From positions 186,001 through 250,000 of the forward strand of contig JAPEVF010000004.1 of NCBI GenBank assembly GCA_029747585.1: DNA of 64,000 bases, read 5' to 3'. Under the pieces are notes generated by a model, which saw only the letters and a list, made by a program, of their open reading frames with translations, did not search any database and had not been told where the DNA came from. Numbering within the stretch: the first letter of the stretch is position 1; every line of letters starts with the position of its first letter. Position numbers and translations under genes: made by a program. Positions 46,368 to 56,373 of this stretch are shown one piece after another. The DNA comes from Pleurotus djamor. Taxonomy: Eukaryota > Basidiomycota > Agaricomycetes > Agaricales > Pleurotaceae.

Positions 46368-47372
46368 ATGCGCCTTACGTCTAGCTCTTCGTTCGTTATT
46401 GCCACCCTGGCGGTGTCAAACTCGTTGCCCTCCTTGGGCGCACCCGCGGGCGGGCTCGCTGATCGCAGTTTCGACGCGGATAGCTTGGAGGCGAGGTTTC
46501 TTCCCGNGACGTCTTTCAATGCNCTTGANGCTCGCGGCGGTGGTCTTCTCGATGGCTTATCNGGGGCTNTAGGCGGGCTTCCCCTTCTTGGNCCGATTGT
46601 CTCTGGTCTACTTGGGGCTGTGAAGTCGACGGCTTGTGGTACTTCNGTTGCATCNATCGAGGAAGTTGGAGANGGCAATTTCGATAGTCAACTACAAGCT
46701 CTGGAATTCGGGGTGCAAGCATACCAGGAATTGTTCGAGATCTACCGAAGAAAAGCTCAGTTTTCAGATGGGGACGACGAAGACGGGNANGACNNAGANG
46801 NCGACGACGAGTCGTCACCGACGCCCACCTCGACGTTCGATTCCAGCACTACTNCAACGCCTAGTTCAGACTCCTTCCAGTATGTCGCTTCGCCCGATGC
46901 ACCTCCTACCACGGACTCGTCAGCTGAGCCTTCATCGCCCTCGGAAACATCGACACCATTCGAGAGCGATACACCATCCGCGGCCTCTGTGACTATTGAT
47001 ATGGAACCCCCTCTGGTACCAATAGACGCACCTTCTACGCCTATCGATGGTCAGAAGCATCCGTTGGATGGTATGCCCGTGGACCCTTCGCTCCCACACA
47101 CNGTCCCCGTCAAAGACTCTCCCGTTGGCTCAAAGGTACCGATCAATGGTGATCCCTCTGTACCTTCGGTTCCAAACGTACCGGGTACCCAACCATCGGC
47201 GAAACTCCCATCAGCACCTCCCGCTACACCAGGGTTTCCAGTCACCCCACCGTCACTCCCCGTCAACAAGGATAAACTCCCCGCGTCCGTGCCTCAACCC
47301 CAGGTGCCTACCGTCATGTCTGATGATCAGGGAGAACAAGTGTCTGAGCTTCGTGTAGTGGGGTTGAACTAG
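46368..47372 (+). CDS. Secreted Gly/Leu-segment protein with Pro-rich tail, unknown function
   Basis: ATG at 46368, intronless frame of about 334 residues with several Ns. Signal peptide MRLTSSSSFVIATLAVSNSL, then a short pro-like region ending LEARFLP. A Gly/Leu hydrophobic stretch follows (GGGLLDGL, GGLPLL-PIVSGLLGAV), then a helical part ending in a dibasic patch, LFEIYRRKAQ. An Asp/Glu run at about 46780-46810 is next. The last ~190 residues are Pro/Ser/Thr-rich with repeated VPID, TPIDG, VPVKD, VPINGD phrases. The PIVSGLLG core matches PIVGPLLG of the upstream neighbour, so the two may be diverged paralogues. No known domain recognised. Stop TAG 47370-47372, 125 bp before the next ATG on the same strand. 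Confidence 0.65.
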   Translation: MRLTSSSSFVIATLAVSNSLPSLGAPAGGLADRSFDADSLEARFLPXTSFNXLXARGGGLLDGLXGAXGGLPLLXPIVSGLLGAVKSTACGTXVAXIEEVGXGNFDSQLQALEFGVQAYQELFEIYRRKAQFSDGDDEDGXDXXXDDESSPTPTSTFDSSTTXTPSSDSFQYVASPDAPPTTDSSAEPSSPSETSTPFESDTPSAASVTIDMEPPLVPIDAPSTPIDGQKHPLDGMPVDPSLPHXVPVKDSPVGSKVPINGDPSVPSVPNVPGTQPSAKLPSAPPATPGFPVTPPSLPVNKDKLPASVPQPQVPTVMSDDQGEQVSELRVVGLN

Positions 47373-47497
47373 CGAGAATGAGCTGCTTTATTTTTCGAGT
47401 ACTTTGTATAATNCCGTCGAGCTTCGCTGTATATGGGGATACTCTGTATTTTAGCGCCCTTTACGCGTCATTTGGTTTTGCCCTTGATGTGAACATC

Positions 47498-49646
47498 ATG
47501 TCCCGTCCTCGACCCCTCCAACTTGCCTCAGGAACGCCACTATCTTCTAGCTACCAGAATCTCACACCAAGGACACCACATTCCCGCTCGGGGAGAGCAG
47601 AGGAAGCGTTCTCAGACGTCGAGCTCGATGATATTCACGAACAAGAGGATTTTCGGTCCCCTCACGAGCAGCAATCGCGACCGCTTCTCACATCGACAGG
47701 GTATCGCAGTCAGGGAGATGATTATGGGATAAAAAGCGAGGGACAGTCATTGGCAACGCGCTGGACGTGGGCCAATGTCATCTCAAAATTACCTTTGGTC
47801 TTGGGTGGACTGACGGGGGCCCTCCTTCTTTTCATGATCTTTGCTTCATATCAGTCGCCGGAGACGCTACAAAGGCTTGTTGGGGCTACGGTACCTTCGG
47901 AGGGGGTGANCAGAGACTCAGGTATCAGACCAGCTTGGGTCGCCGTCGCCAGTCAGTGTCTCCGAGACCATCAACGCAACACCGTCACCCACATCTTCGA
48001 CGCACCATTCCAGTAACTTTATCTCATACGAAGCCTACGACCAGTTCCCTCTTCTGCCTACGACATACCTAGCCGAATGCAATAAGCTGAACAAGGGGTT
48101 CATGCATCATGCTGGGAAGTTCTGGGATGAACCTATGCATGGACCAAAAGACGTCGAACACCATGATACCGGAGGCAAGATATGCAAAAGTACGATAACG
48201 TATATGCTCGATGGACATGTTGGTCTTTTGGCGGATTTGGCGTTGATGGCGCAGGTTGCAGCGTTCGCTCGTGAGGTATGCATCCTTTCGCTAGTCTGTT
48301 GTCATGGAAGCATCTCACCCGGTTTTCGTGTCGTAGAGGAATCGCACATTCTTGGTTGATGATACCTACTGGGATCGTGGAAAGTGCGCCAAAACTACGC
48401 GTCGTGGCATTCTATCCCAGCTCATGGCTTTCCTTAATTTTAAGGTGGACGGATTACTTCGAAGATCCTAGGGAAACGCAGCCAGGCCCTGAGCCCGACT
48501 GTCTCCCTCCCCCAGCCAATGGTATGTGGTTATTTTGTTAATTGTCAACCACCTCACTGAATATATCGGATGTAGAACTTGTCGCGTGTCCTAGATCTGC
48601 CAGGTGTGTCATGTGCATATAATGGGCGGCTTGATCGCAATATTCTGACTCCTTCAACCCAACAATAGACACTGGGTACGTTATGTGACTCTACAGCTCA
48701 TGCGTGATCTTCTAATGAGCCTTTTTGACAGATTGTCAATTCGAGGACGGCAAAGTTCCATTTGGGTCATCCATTCTCAGAAACGTACGAAAACGCGTAA
48801 GCCATCAACGCTTTCGCGTCTATCGATGGATGATAACGTCTTTTAGATATGGACATGGTCTCCACCGTATAAAGCCGGTCTTTGAAATGGCTAGGCAATC
48901 CTTCCTCGAGACAATTATACCTAAAGACGATATTAAGTCGCTGATACGCGCAGTCGAAGAAGAATTCTCAAGCTCCATGTCATCCAATGCGGTTGNTCAA
49001 AAGAANTTNCTGGGCGTCCATATCCGACGCGGTGACCGTAAAGCTTCGTCTTGGAAATACCACGGGAANTANCTTCCTGCTTCNGAGTTTNTCAAGGCTG
49101 TTGCAGACACTTGGGAACGTGTNATCCCAGTCNNTAANAGTGACACCCCGCAAAGCCCATTTGTCTACCTCGCCTCTGACTCCCCAAGTGCTGTTACGGA
49201 ATTCTTGTCTTCCATCCANGAGGAAAATGTCTACTACTTGGGCAAGAGCAACAGCGCCGAGCTCCGCGCCTTAGCCAGTCCCAACGATTACGTTCAAAGC
49301 GAATTTGATAANCTGGGCTTATCAGNGAGGANACTTGCTACGAAAGGGATTATCGTGGACTTTGCCATGGTCAGCGGGATGTGGTCGTGGAATACGGGGT
49401 TACGTCCGAGCGCTACCATATGCACAATTTCGTGAGTACATTCAAGATCTATGTGGTCCCTATCTGGTGTTGATGACCCATAGTTCATCGGTGTGTCGTG
49501 TGGCCGCGGTGGCTTATGGCTGGTCCCAAGCCTTTGGAGACATGGATTCCATGGGGAATATCGACAACGCTGCGAAGCGATGGGTGGAANTTGATGAAAA
49601 AGGGCAAGTCATGCCGATATGGCAAGCATTCGAACTATTTTTCTAA
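47498..49646 (+). CDS. Type II membrane fucosyltransferase-like protein (HxRRGD motif)
   Basis: Probable Golgi/ER glycosyltransferase related to alpha-1,6/O-fucosyltransferases. ATG at 47498, cytosolic Ser/Pro/Arg-rich tail of ~100 residues, one signal-anchor helix (LPLVLGGLTGALLLFMIFAS), then the lumenal enzyme. The conserved block GKFWDEPMHGPKDVEHHDTG, GGKICKSTITYMLDGHVGLL is followed after introns by FLVDDTYWDRGK, and the motif GVHIRRGDRKASSWKYHG corresponds to motif I (HxRRxD) of GDP-fucose enzymes. Further: FVYLASDSPSAVTEFLSS, ELRALASPNDYVQSEFD, KGIIVDFAMVSGMW, VCRVAAVAYGWSQAFGDM, QAFELFF, stop TAA 49644-49646. About six introns. The set of motifs recurs in uncharacterised Agaricomycete proteins. 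Acceptor specificity unknown. Ns do not break the frame. Confidence 0.82.
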
Positions 49647-49913
49647 TANTGCGCGANTAATGTACCTTCTATCTANTTCATCTGATCACGCTCTCCAATG
49701 TCCATTCAAGCTTGAAGACTTGTCAACGGGATCAAGGTCTACGACATGAGCTGACAGGCTGATATTANTANNGAAGAACGGTGGTTTTACTACGCTAAGG
49801 TGCGGCANACACTAGGNCTTGGTTTTGCTTAATTNTGATCCTTCTTATGCTCGATTAGGCTGTCATATGTCCNTCAGCTCGACGTTGGGAGTGATNGGAC
49901 AATGCACAAACCA

Positions 49914-50146
49914 TCAAAACACACCGTCCGCGCAGTNGGCTACGGATCCAGCNTCAGCGGCGGGGACATCCAATGATCCNTTGCTTGGGTNGCACGTAGC
50001 TGTGNCTCCGGTTAGCATCATGTCCGATGGGATGAAACGGTGTACTCACTNGTAACGCTGCGACGAGCAGGCCNGTTGGTAGCTGGCGCGGCGAAGGCCA
50101 CTGCAGCGAGCAGAGTGATGGNGAAGGTGAGAGAAACGAATTGCAT
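49914..50146 (-). CDS. Very small secreted protein (about 60 residues)
   Basis: Too short for standard ORF filters. ATG at 50146 gives a textbook signal peptide (MQFVSLTF-ITLLAAVAFAA), then PATN-PARRSVT with an RR dibasic site. Exon 1 is 50050-50146, with a 48-bp intron (GTGAGT to CACAG) and exon 2 at 49914-49999, which encodes TTC-PS-GSLDVPAA-AGSVA-CADGVF and a stop TGA at 49914-49916. Phases agree and there are two Cys in the mature part. Seven or so Ns leave single residues undetermined. No family recognised. Such peptides near UstYa genes could be RiPP precursors or effectors, but this is inference. Divergent with the membrane-protein gene that follows. Confidence 0.5.
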
Positions 50147-50489
50147 GTTTGAGGTGTAGAGAGAGAGTTTAAGTGATGCTGACCACTGGCCCTCTTNAAT
50201 TCACAGTCTCTGCTTTTATAATTTTTCGACCAACACTCAACATGCACCTCCCCTATATGGAGGAGTTGATGGACCTTGGGAATGCAATTAACATCCAGAT
50301 CTGGGCGGTGAAGGGTGATATTGNCCTACCCTCTGAGGGACCCGCCGTTCTTTTTGTTCTCTGTACTTCGGCTCGATCTGATCAAAAATCGCACAGCTCC
50401 ACTAAATCGGGACACTGGGTTCCCCCGGAATACATCTTGGCTCAATTAGACGGNGAGGATCAAGGTCAAACTCATACCAGCATCAAGAA

Positions 50490-51456
50490 ATGCCCCAACC
50501 NTCGAGNTACACCCTCCTCTCAGAGGAAGANGAAGATGTCCNCCNTCCTNCCCATCGTAACTCTNCAGCCTATTTTTGTGAANNCACCNATNCTGATGTC
50601 AATATNCTCTAGATCCCCGCCGCTGGCAGNTCAAGGAATNCTTCTTCCTTGNTGTTGCTACCGTAGCTCTGCTCCAGTCTATCGCNGGCTTGACCATTGC
50701 TTACCTGACGACCCCAAAGCAATCTCATCCACGCCACCTAGAGGTTGTCAGTCAGTACGTTGGTCTCGACCACGCGTTGGTCCACGCGAACCCATCNAAG
50801 ATGCCTCCNATCACAACGNACCCCATGTTCATCACCCGTATCAACGCCTCAGANCCCGATACACCCAGTCAGGANAGNTATCCGTGGCACTCCACCTTCG
50901 GAACGGTCTACCTACAGAAGAGGAACGTTGTGATTTCCACTTCAGTGAGTACATTCACAGCCCCCANAGTTACTTACCAACGCATTACNTTCAGGTTTCC
51001 ACAGTAGTACAATTCAGGGCTGGCGACTATGGATTTGAGAACTGCACCCTCGTTGTGAACCTTCCCAACGTCGTCCCTGAAGCGGTATCTGTTCCTGATA
51101 ACGCGTNTGNGATTGATATCTGGAGGCTTGATGAGCAACGCGCTTCCAGGGCTGAAGCGTTTACATGGAACNNCAGGCCGAAACGCGACTCGCGACTCTC
51201 ACCATCGTTGGCGCGACCNGGCTATCGATTTGAGTCGAGCCCCTTCGACTGCGCATGGGGTTCCATCCATACGTTTGAGTTCGCCGCTGCCGNGGANTTA
51301 AGGCATCCTCTCCAGTTTGTGCAAGANCCCACTGANCANGGTATCGGTAAGACNATCTTTCGAACCCATATGGATGTGCATTCTTGCTCANGCTGGGTGA
51401 ATAGGNATTCTGCTCAAGCAGTACGCAACCATTCGACAACNGTAACTAGTTGTTGA
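50490..51456 (+). CDS. Single-pass membrane protein of unknown function found near UstYa genes
   Basis: ATG at 50490 begins MPQPSSYTLLSEEEEDV, an acidic cytosolic tail, then a membrane helix FFL-VATVALLQSIAGLTIA preceded by LDPRRW, then an ectodomain: HLEVVSQYVGLDHALVHANP, YPWHSTFGTVYLQKRNVV, VVQFRAGDYGFENCTLVVNL, IDIWRLDEQRASRAEAFTWN, and SSPFDCAWGSIHTFEFAAA. The layout matches an uncharacterised Agaricomycete family I have seen beside DUF3328 genes, but I do not know its role. The tail and the membrane helix are in different frames. The switch falls in the N-rich stretch 50580-50615, most likely a base-count error. One intron near 50945-50998. Stop TGA near 51454-51456. Confidence 0.6.
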
Positions 51457-51661
51457 TCATAATAAAGAATGTTCGGAATCAATGCTTCAATGCTTCACAC
51501 TCTATTTCTTCGCATGACGTCGGTCATGAGTGCCTTAGGTGAAGCAACCGTGTAAACGTCGGACTAGAAACCCATATCAANGCAGTNCAACATCCGTGTT
51601 TCGGTGCATTCCATTATCTACTTGGCGTGTATNTACNCTAAACTACATTNGAGGTNCNCCA

Positions 51662-52263
51662 TCATTCTGCTGAATACTGTCCGAAAGCCTCGTACACGAC
51701 ACGCCAGTCCTTGCAAGTACGGAAACCATATGGCTGTACTGCGTGAGGTCCAAAGGGGTCCACGACCGGTTCTAGNCTCAGATCCGGCCGACACATTAGA
51801 GTTTGCCGTAGGTAATTGAGGCAATGGCGGCTCTTCGAGCAAAGCTCCCGATGCATTTCCTCGCCCTGCGCCACATACGCCCTACGGATGATGTCTAGAC
51901 ACTTCAGTTGATGGAACACGGCGGGCATGAATGGTTCCTTTCTCGGACCGATACGAATGATGCCGTTATCCTTTGGGATGAGGGCCGCCCATTCATTATC
52001 TGCTTNCGAGGAATTCATGGCATAGTGTCTGGAGTTCTCAATGAACATCGAGACTANTGGCATTTGCCCTACATCCCAAACGGGCGATACGCCAAAGTTT
52101 CCTGGGACTACATACGCAAGGATCACATTAGCGGGGAGCTTGGGGGNGAAGANATGNNCCTACTCAGGGGCAGCTTAGGAGAAGAGGGAGTCCGATTCAG
52201 GAGGAACACCAAAACGGATCCACAGATAGCGGCGAATGCCAGAGACCTGGGATGAGAAAGCAT
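51662..52263 (-). CDS. UstYa-like protein (DUF3328), with altered HxxHC motifs
   Basis: UstYa-family proteins are small membrane-anchored oxidases that cyclise ribosomal peptides or tailor other fungal metabolites. ATG at 52263 (MLSHPRSLAFAAICGSVLVF) gives the N-terminal membrane anchor. A 54-bp intron (52108-52163) joins LPL to IPGNFGVSPVWDVGQ. Exon 2 contains NEWAALIPKDNGIIRIG, FHQLKCLDIIRRAYV and SRHCLNYLRQTLMCRPDL, then FRTCKDWRVVYEAF, ending YSAE at the TGA 51662-51664. About 181 residues, normal length. The two hallmark HxxHC motifs read HQLKC and KSRHC, each having lost one His, so metal binding or catalysis may be altered. The following gene has both motifs intact. Confidence 0.85.
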
Positions 52264-52759
52264 GAGGTGTGGATAGGTTGAGGCTGCGAAGTGTCGGAGA
52301 AGGCTGTGCAGGTGTGAGGAAGGTTTGTCCACACAGTCGGTGGATGGATGTATCCTTTACTGCCTTATATTAGCTCCAAAGGAGCATCACCACCCGTTAA
52401 TTCGACCGAGCATTCGTTTTCGTCGCTCGACCCTTCCAGTGCTATTGTTCTCATTAAATCAGCCTTGGAGCTCCATGGGAAAGACTGGTATGGAGGTTGA
52501 TTATCCCAGGAACTTTCCGATTGCTGGTTCCAATCGAATGGCGGTCCAAATCGCCGTTGACTGCGGCGGTGATTGTNCATTAAAGGGATGACAATAGGAT
52601 GATTCAGGAGACGAAGAACTTANNTTCCAACCGCACTGTAAAAGATGGATCGGCTGCGAGACCGAGACACCTGGTCCGAAGGTTCGTTCTTTGAAATGTT
52701 CTCCTTATAGGCTGTACCCTCATTTTTGANNTTNNGGATATAGAATGATCATAACCAAG
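52264..52759. promoter_or_regulatory. Divergent promoter region between the two UstYa-like genes
   Basis: About 500 bp between opposed ATGs, suited to co-regulation. Contains a few Ns and no recognised exon. Confidence 0.4.
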
Positions 52760-53419
52760 ATGTCCTTTCCTCCCCCCGTTCAATCACGCGCTTACTACTT
52801 CCTCGCCGTTGTGTCGTCCGTCGCGTTGATCATATCATCCCTAAGCACTTATATCTCAAATAAAAGTTTGGAGAAGAGGATCTACTGTGAGATCAAATCA
52901 AATTCAGATTGAAAAGGACCTGTGCTGACTTACTTCGCTTCGCCTAAAGCCTTTGTTGATGATGATTATCCCGAATTTTGGGACATTGACTTGGGCAAGC
53001 CAGTAGCAATGGCGATCGAAGAGAGTTGGTACTACCCCATTAGTGGGGAAGACGCGCAGGAGGAGTGGGCATCAACCGCGTCGTCTGGCTTTGGTTATGT
53101 TCGACTAGGCGAACAGCGCAGGGCCTTTGCGGTCAACTTCTTTCACCAGCTACATTGCTTGCGTGCGATACGCGGGGCCCTTGCGAACCCTTCAGACCGT
53201 GGACTAGCAACAGACGGGCATGTTCATCATTGTCTCAACTTCATTCGACAGTTAGTCCTGTGCTCCCCCAACTTAACATTGGAGCCTGCAGACGTTTTGT
53301 CAAGGGATTTCGACAGGGATAGGCAAGCAGCCATCCACGTTTGCAAGGACTGGCGGCGCTTGTATGAGAATATGTCGGTCAACTGGGCGGCGTGGGTAGA
53401 AAGAGATACAACAACTTGA
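52760..53419 (+). CDS. UstYa-like protein (DUF3328), intact HxxHC motifs
   Basis: ATG at 52760 (MSFPPPVQSRAYYFLAVVSS) with a membrane anchor AVVSSVALIISSLSTY. A 63-bp intron (52887-52949, GTGAG to CCTAAAG, branch CTGAC) joins LEKRIY to SFVDDDYPEFWDIDLGK. Without splicing an in-frame TGA at 52910-52912 would end the protein. Domain motifs: GFGYVRLGEQRRAFAVNF, FHQLHCLRAIRGAL (first HxxHC), DGHVHHCLNFIRQLVLC (second HxxHC), NLTLEPADV and VCKDWRRLYENMSVNWAAW. 198 residues, stop TGA 53417-53419. Divergently paired with the other UstYa gene (497 bp between ATGs) and followed by a P450, a combination typical of fungal peptide-cyclisation clusters. Confidence 0.9.
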
Positions 53420-53932
53420 ACCATGGGGTAGTGTACGATCTGCTTACAGTTACGGTATGCTCCCCGTAGTGTAAAGTCATCGCGGCTTTGGTGCGATTTC
53501 TCAGGGGCTCTTAGATAGGAGCGCCATGTCACCTGACAGCCAACTATGGACCAGGAATCAGGATTGGGACGCGCCTATTCTCTTTTCGTTACCACCACCA
53601 TCGCCGTCATCTCTCAGTTTTCTCTTTCAGCTTCCACAGAGTCGCCTCTGATACCCGCGTGACCTATCCAACCTTCTTTTGGCACTGTGCGTTTAGGACG
53701 GTGCTGTGTCAGCCCTAGAAATTCCCATATGCAATAGAACCCTTCCTCTCACTTATGTGTGTGGGTTCCTTGGCTTCCCAGTGGGTGACGGGCCCAGCCG
53801 TAATCGTCGACGGACTCAAAATAGACCACTTGGGATCATCTTAGCAACTCGTCCACCAAGAAGTTTGACAGCTAACGGATAGCCTTCGAGGCTTCATAAA
53901 ATCTCCTGGCCACCAGCTACTCATTCCCACCG
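53420..53932. promoter_or_regulatory. Intergenic region upstream of the P450
   Basis: 513 bp between the second UstYa gene and the P450 ATG, same strand. No coding sequence recognised. Confidence 0.3.
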
Positions 53933-55876
53933 ATGATATCTGCTACGCTCCTCGCTCTCTCCGGGCCATTGGCTCTGTACTACGTCTCCCAAATTATCTA
54001 TAACATTTTCTTCCATCCTTTGCGTCACTTTCCAGGACCAAAGTTTGCATCGGTTTCGTGGTGGTACACTACATATTATGAAGTATTCTGCGATGGAGCA
54101 TTTTTAGAAAAGTTGGAGGAACTTCACGAACAATACGGTGAGTATTCATCCTTGTTGCTGCTGACTGTGCACGAAACGCGTCCCTACAGGCCCAGTGGTT
54201 CGAATTGCACCCAATGAAGTCAGTATTGACTGATGCCATCCTGAAAAAAATAGTTCTCATCTTCATCTCGATGCCAGCTGCATTTTAAAGGTCTACAATA
54301 CCACCGTGATATCTATGTCAATGGATCCAAGTTCCAGAAAGATCCACGTCTATACAGCACCTTTCACGAGGACGAATCGTCGTTCTGCTTCATTGACCCC
54401 CAAGAGGCGAAGATTCGGAGAGACATACTGAATCCGTTATTCTCTCGACGAGCCATTATCAAGTTGGAGGGCTACATACAGGCTACGGTGAAGCACCTCT
54501 ACGTCCTAACCCTCCAAAGTTCTAACATTCTTTCTAAGGTTAACAAGTTTGTAAATCGATTGGTCGAAGAATCGGCGAAACCTATCGACATCCATCGCGC
54601 GTATCGTTGCACTACCCTGGAGATCATCCTTTCATATTGCTTCGCCCGAGATTTTGATATCCTCAGCGCTGCCGACTTTCGTGACCCATTGATTCTGGCC
54701 GTCGAAGCCATCATGCCCCTCGCGCTTGTATTCAAGCATTTCCCATTCGTTTATGGCATGCTACTAGGTCTTGATGGCCTCTTCAAGCGGTTCCGTCAGG
54801 ACTCTTTTGGCCCTGGCGAACTCATGGACAGTCTTTCCCAGCAAATTGATGAATTATTGGAAGAACCCGAACTATTGCAACAACAAACTCACGATACTAT
54901 CTACCATCACCTACTAACACCGAAAGCTGCGAAAGGTGGGCCGTCCGTCATCCCTTCGAAAAAGTCTCTTCTAGAGGAGGCCATGAATCTCGTTGCTGCC
55001 GGAAGCGACACGGTCGGTAATACGTGCACGGTCGGAACTTTTTACATCCTCAACAACCCCACAATACTTTCGTCTCTTCGACGGGAGCTGAGAGACGCAT
55101 GGCCCGACCTGAGCGTTCCTGTGAAGTATGAGGCCCTAGAGAAGTTACCCTATCTGGTAAGTCTATCCAAGTTCAACCCGGTGGCAACCAAGTCAGCTTA
55201 CGTTTTTGCATCGGTCGACAGACAGCTGTCATCAAGGAGTCGCTTCGCATGTCTCACGGTATTGCGACACCTTTGCCTAGGATAGTTTCTCCGGCGGACT
55301 CGACGATAGGTGGCGTCACTGTCCCTGCAGGCGTTAGTGCTCCTCTTCCCATCATCAGTTGGGAATGCAAACTCATAACTCAATCCTGCAGGCTGTAGTT
55401 GGCATGGGGGCGACATTCGTTCATTACGACCCGTGAGTCCTGCTCTACTCTCCACCAGGACCCCCGTTGACAGATATCGCATAGGGAACTTTTCCCTGAA
55501 CCCCACAGTTTCATTCCAGGTCGATGGCTCGATAAGGACTCGCCCGCGTCTGATAGCCACATTGTAGCTTTTTCCAAAGGTCCCCGCATGTGCCTTGGTA
55601 TCAAGTGGGTCACTCTGTTTGCTCCTCTAAACCATATTTTGATCCTTTCTCTCTTCCAGCCTCGCGTGGTGCGAATTGTATCTCCTGTTTGCAAACGTCT
55701 TCCGTAAGTTGGACCTACAGCTACACAACACTAGGTACGGCCATCCCATCCCCCGAATTTATGTTCCTGTGTGCTTACGACTTCACGATAGCATCGAGGA
55801 CATGAATTTCCGGTGTCACCTCACACCTACTTTCCGTAAACATGTTGAAGTTGTCGTTTCCAAGACGGCCAACTGA
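53933..55876 (+). CDS. Cytochrome P450 monooxygenase
   Basis: ER-anchored heme-thiolate monooxygenase of the fungal class II type. ATG at 53933, N-terminal anchor LLALSGPLALYYVSQIIYNI then FFHPLRHFPGPK. Spliced exons give YGPVVRIAPNE, LHFKGLQYHRDIYVNGSKF and FIDPQEAKIRRDILNPLFSR (C-helix). The I-helix reads NLVAAGSDTVGNT (AGxDT). The ExxR is KESLR within TAVIKESLRMSHGIATPLPR. The PERF-like region reads HSFIPGRWLD and the heme loop is FSKGPRMCLGI. C-terminus HVEVVVSKTAN, stop TGA 55874-55876. About nine introns. All conserved elements are present, so it should be active. The opening resembles the trichothecene-oxygenase-like clans common in secondary metabolism, but I cannot give a CYP number. 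Context suggests tailoring with the UstYa proteins. Confidence 0.92.
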
Positions 55877-56373
55877 GAGTCACATTCGTCCTTGGATTTT
55901 TTCCCGCTTTGTTGTCATGCATGAACTTATTAATTCATTCCTTTGCATCGTTCTATACCATTGCTGAGTATCCCGATGATCGATCGCCCTCGCCCGCTCA
56001 ACCTCCTCACAGCTCAATGGGTTTTCTCTGAAAATAGCACCCGTTCGTGAAGCTAACGTGGAAGCCATATGTCACTGAAGAAGTGCCTACGATGCCCTGA
56101 TGCGAGCTTTATCAAGTAGTATCAGTCCTTGACTTCGTCACCACAATCCACAGGGTACGACCACTGTGAGTCCATCGACATTCACACGGTATTAGGTGGT
56201 CTCGGGATTTGGGCAAATAACAAGGTAATGTCCTGATACGAACGATAGGTTCTCGTAACGCCCAAACCTAGTTCTATAACCCCATCCAACCAGTTGCGTA
56301 TATAAAGCTGTTGGTCGGGTGAAATTGTAGAGTTTGGGTTTCCTCTCCCTCTTGGTCGTTCATCAATCGCTAA
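55877..56373. promoter_or_regulatory. Intergenic region between P450 and DUF6534 locus
   Basis: About 500 bp on the same-strand boundary. TATA-like GTATATAAAGC at about 56297-56307, some 70 bp before the next ATG. No gene recognised. Confidence 0.4.

Larger units (their letters stand above)
46034..52740. other. Patch enriched in single ambiguous bases (N)
   Basis: Dozens of isolated Ns, almost all within this interval; elsewhere only 181, 16853 and 19107. In the genes at 46368, 47498 and 51662 the frame stays open across the Ns, as expected of substitutions masked in a consensus (heterozygous alleles of a dikaryon or collapsed paralogues), not of gap padding. Confidence 0.8.

Noticed and set aside
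52760..52960. In-frame TGA (52910-52912) suggesting the second UstYa gene is a pseudogene
   Set aside because: A 63-bp GT-AG intron (52887-52949) with a good CTGAC branch site removes the stop and keeps frame.
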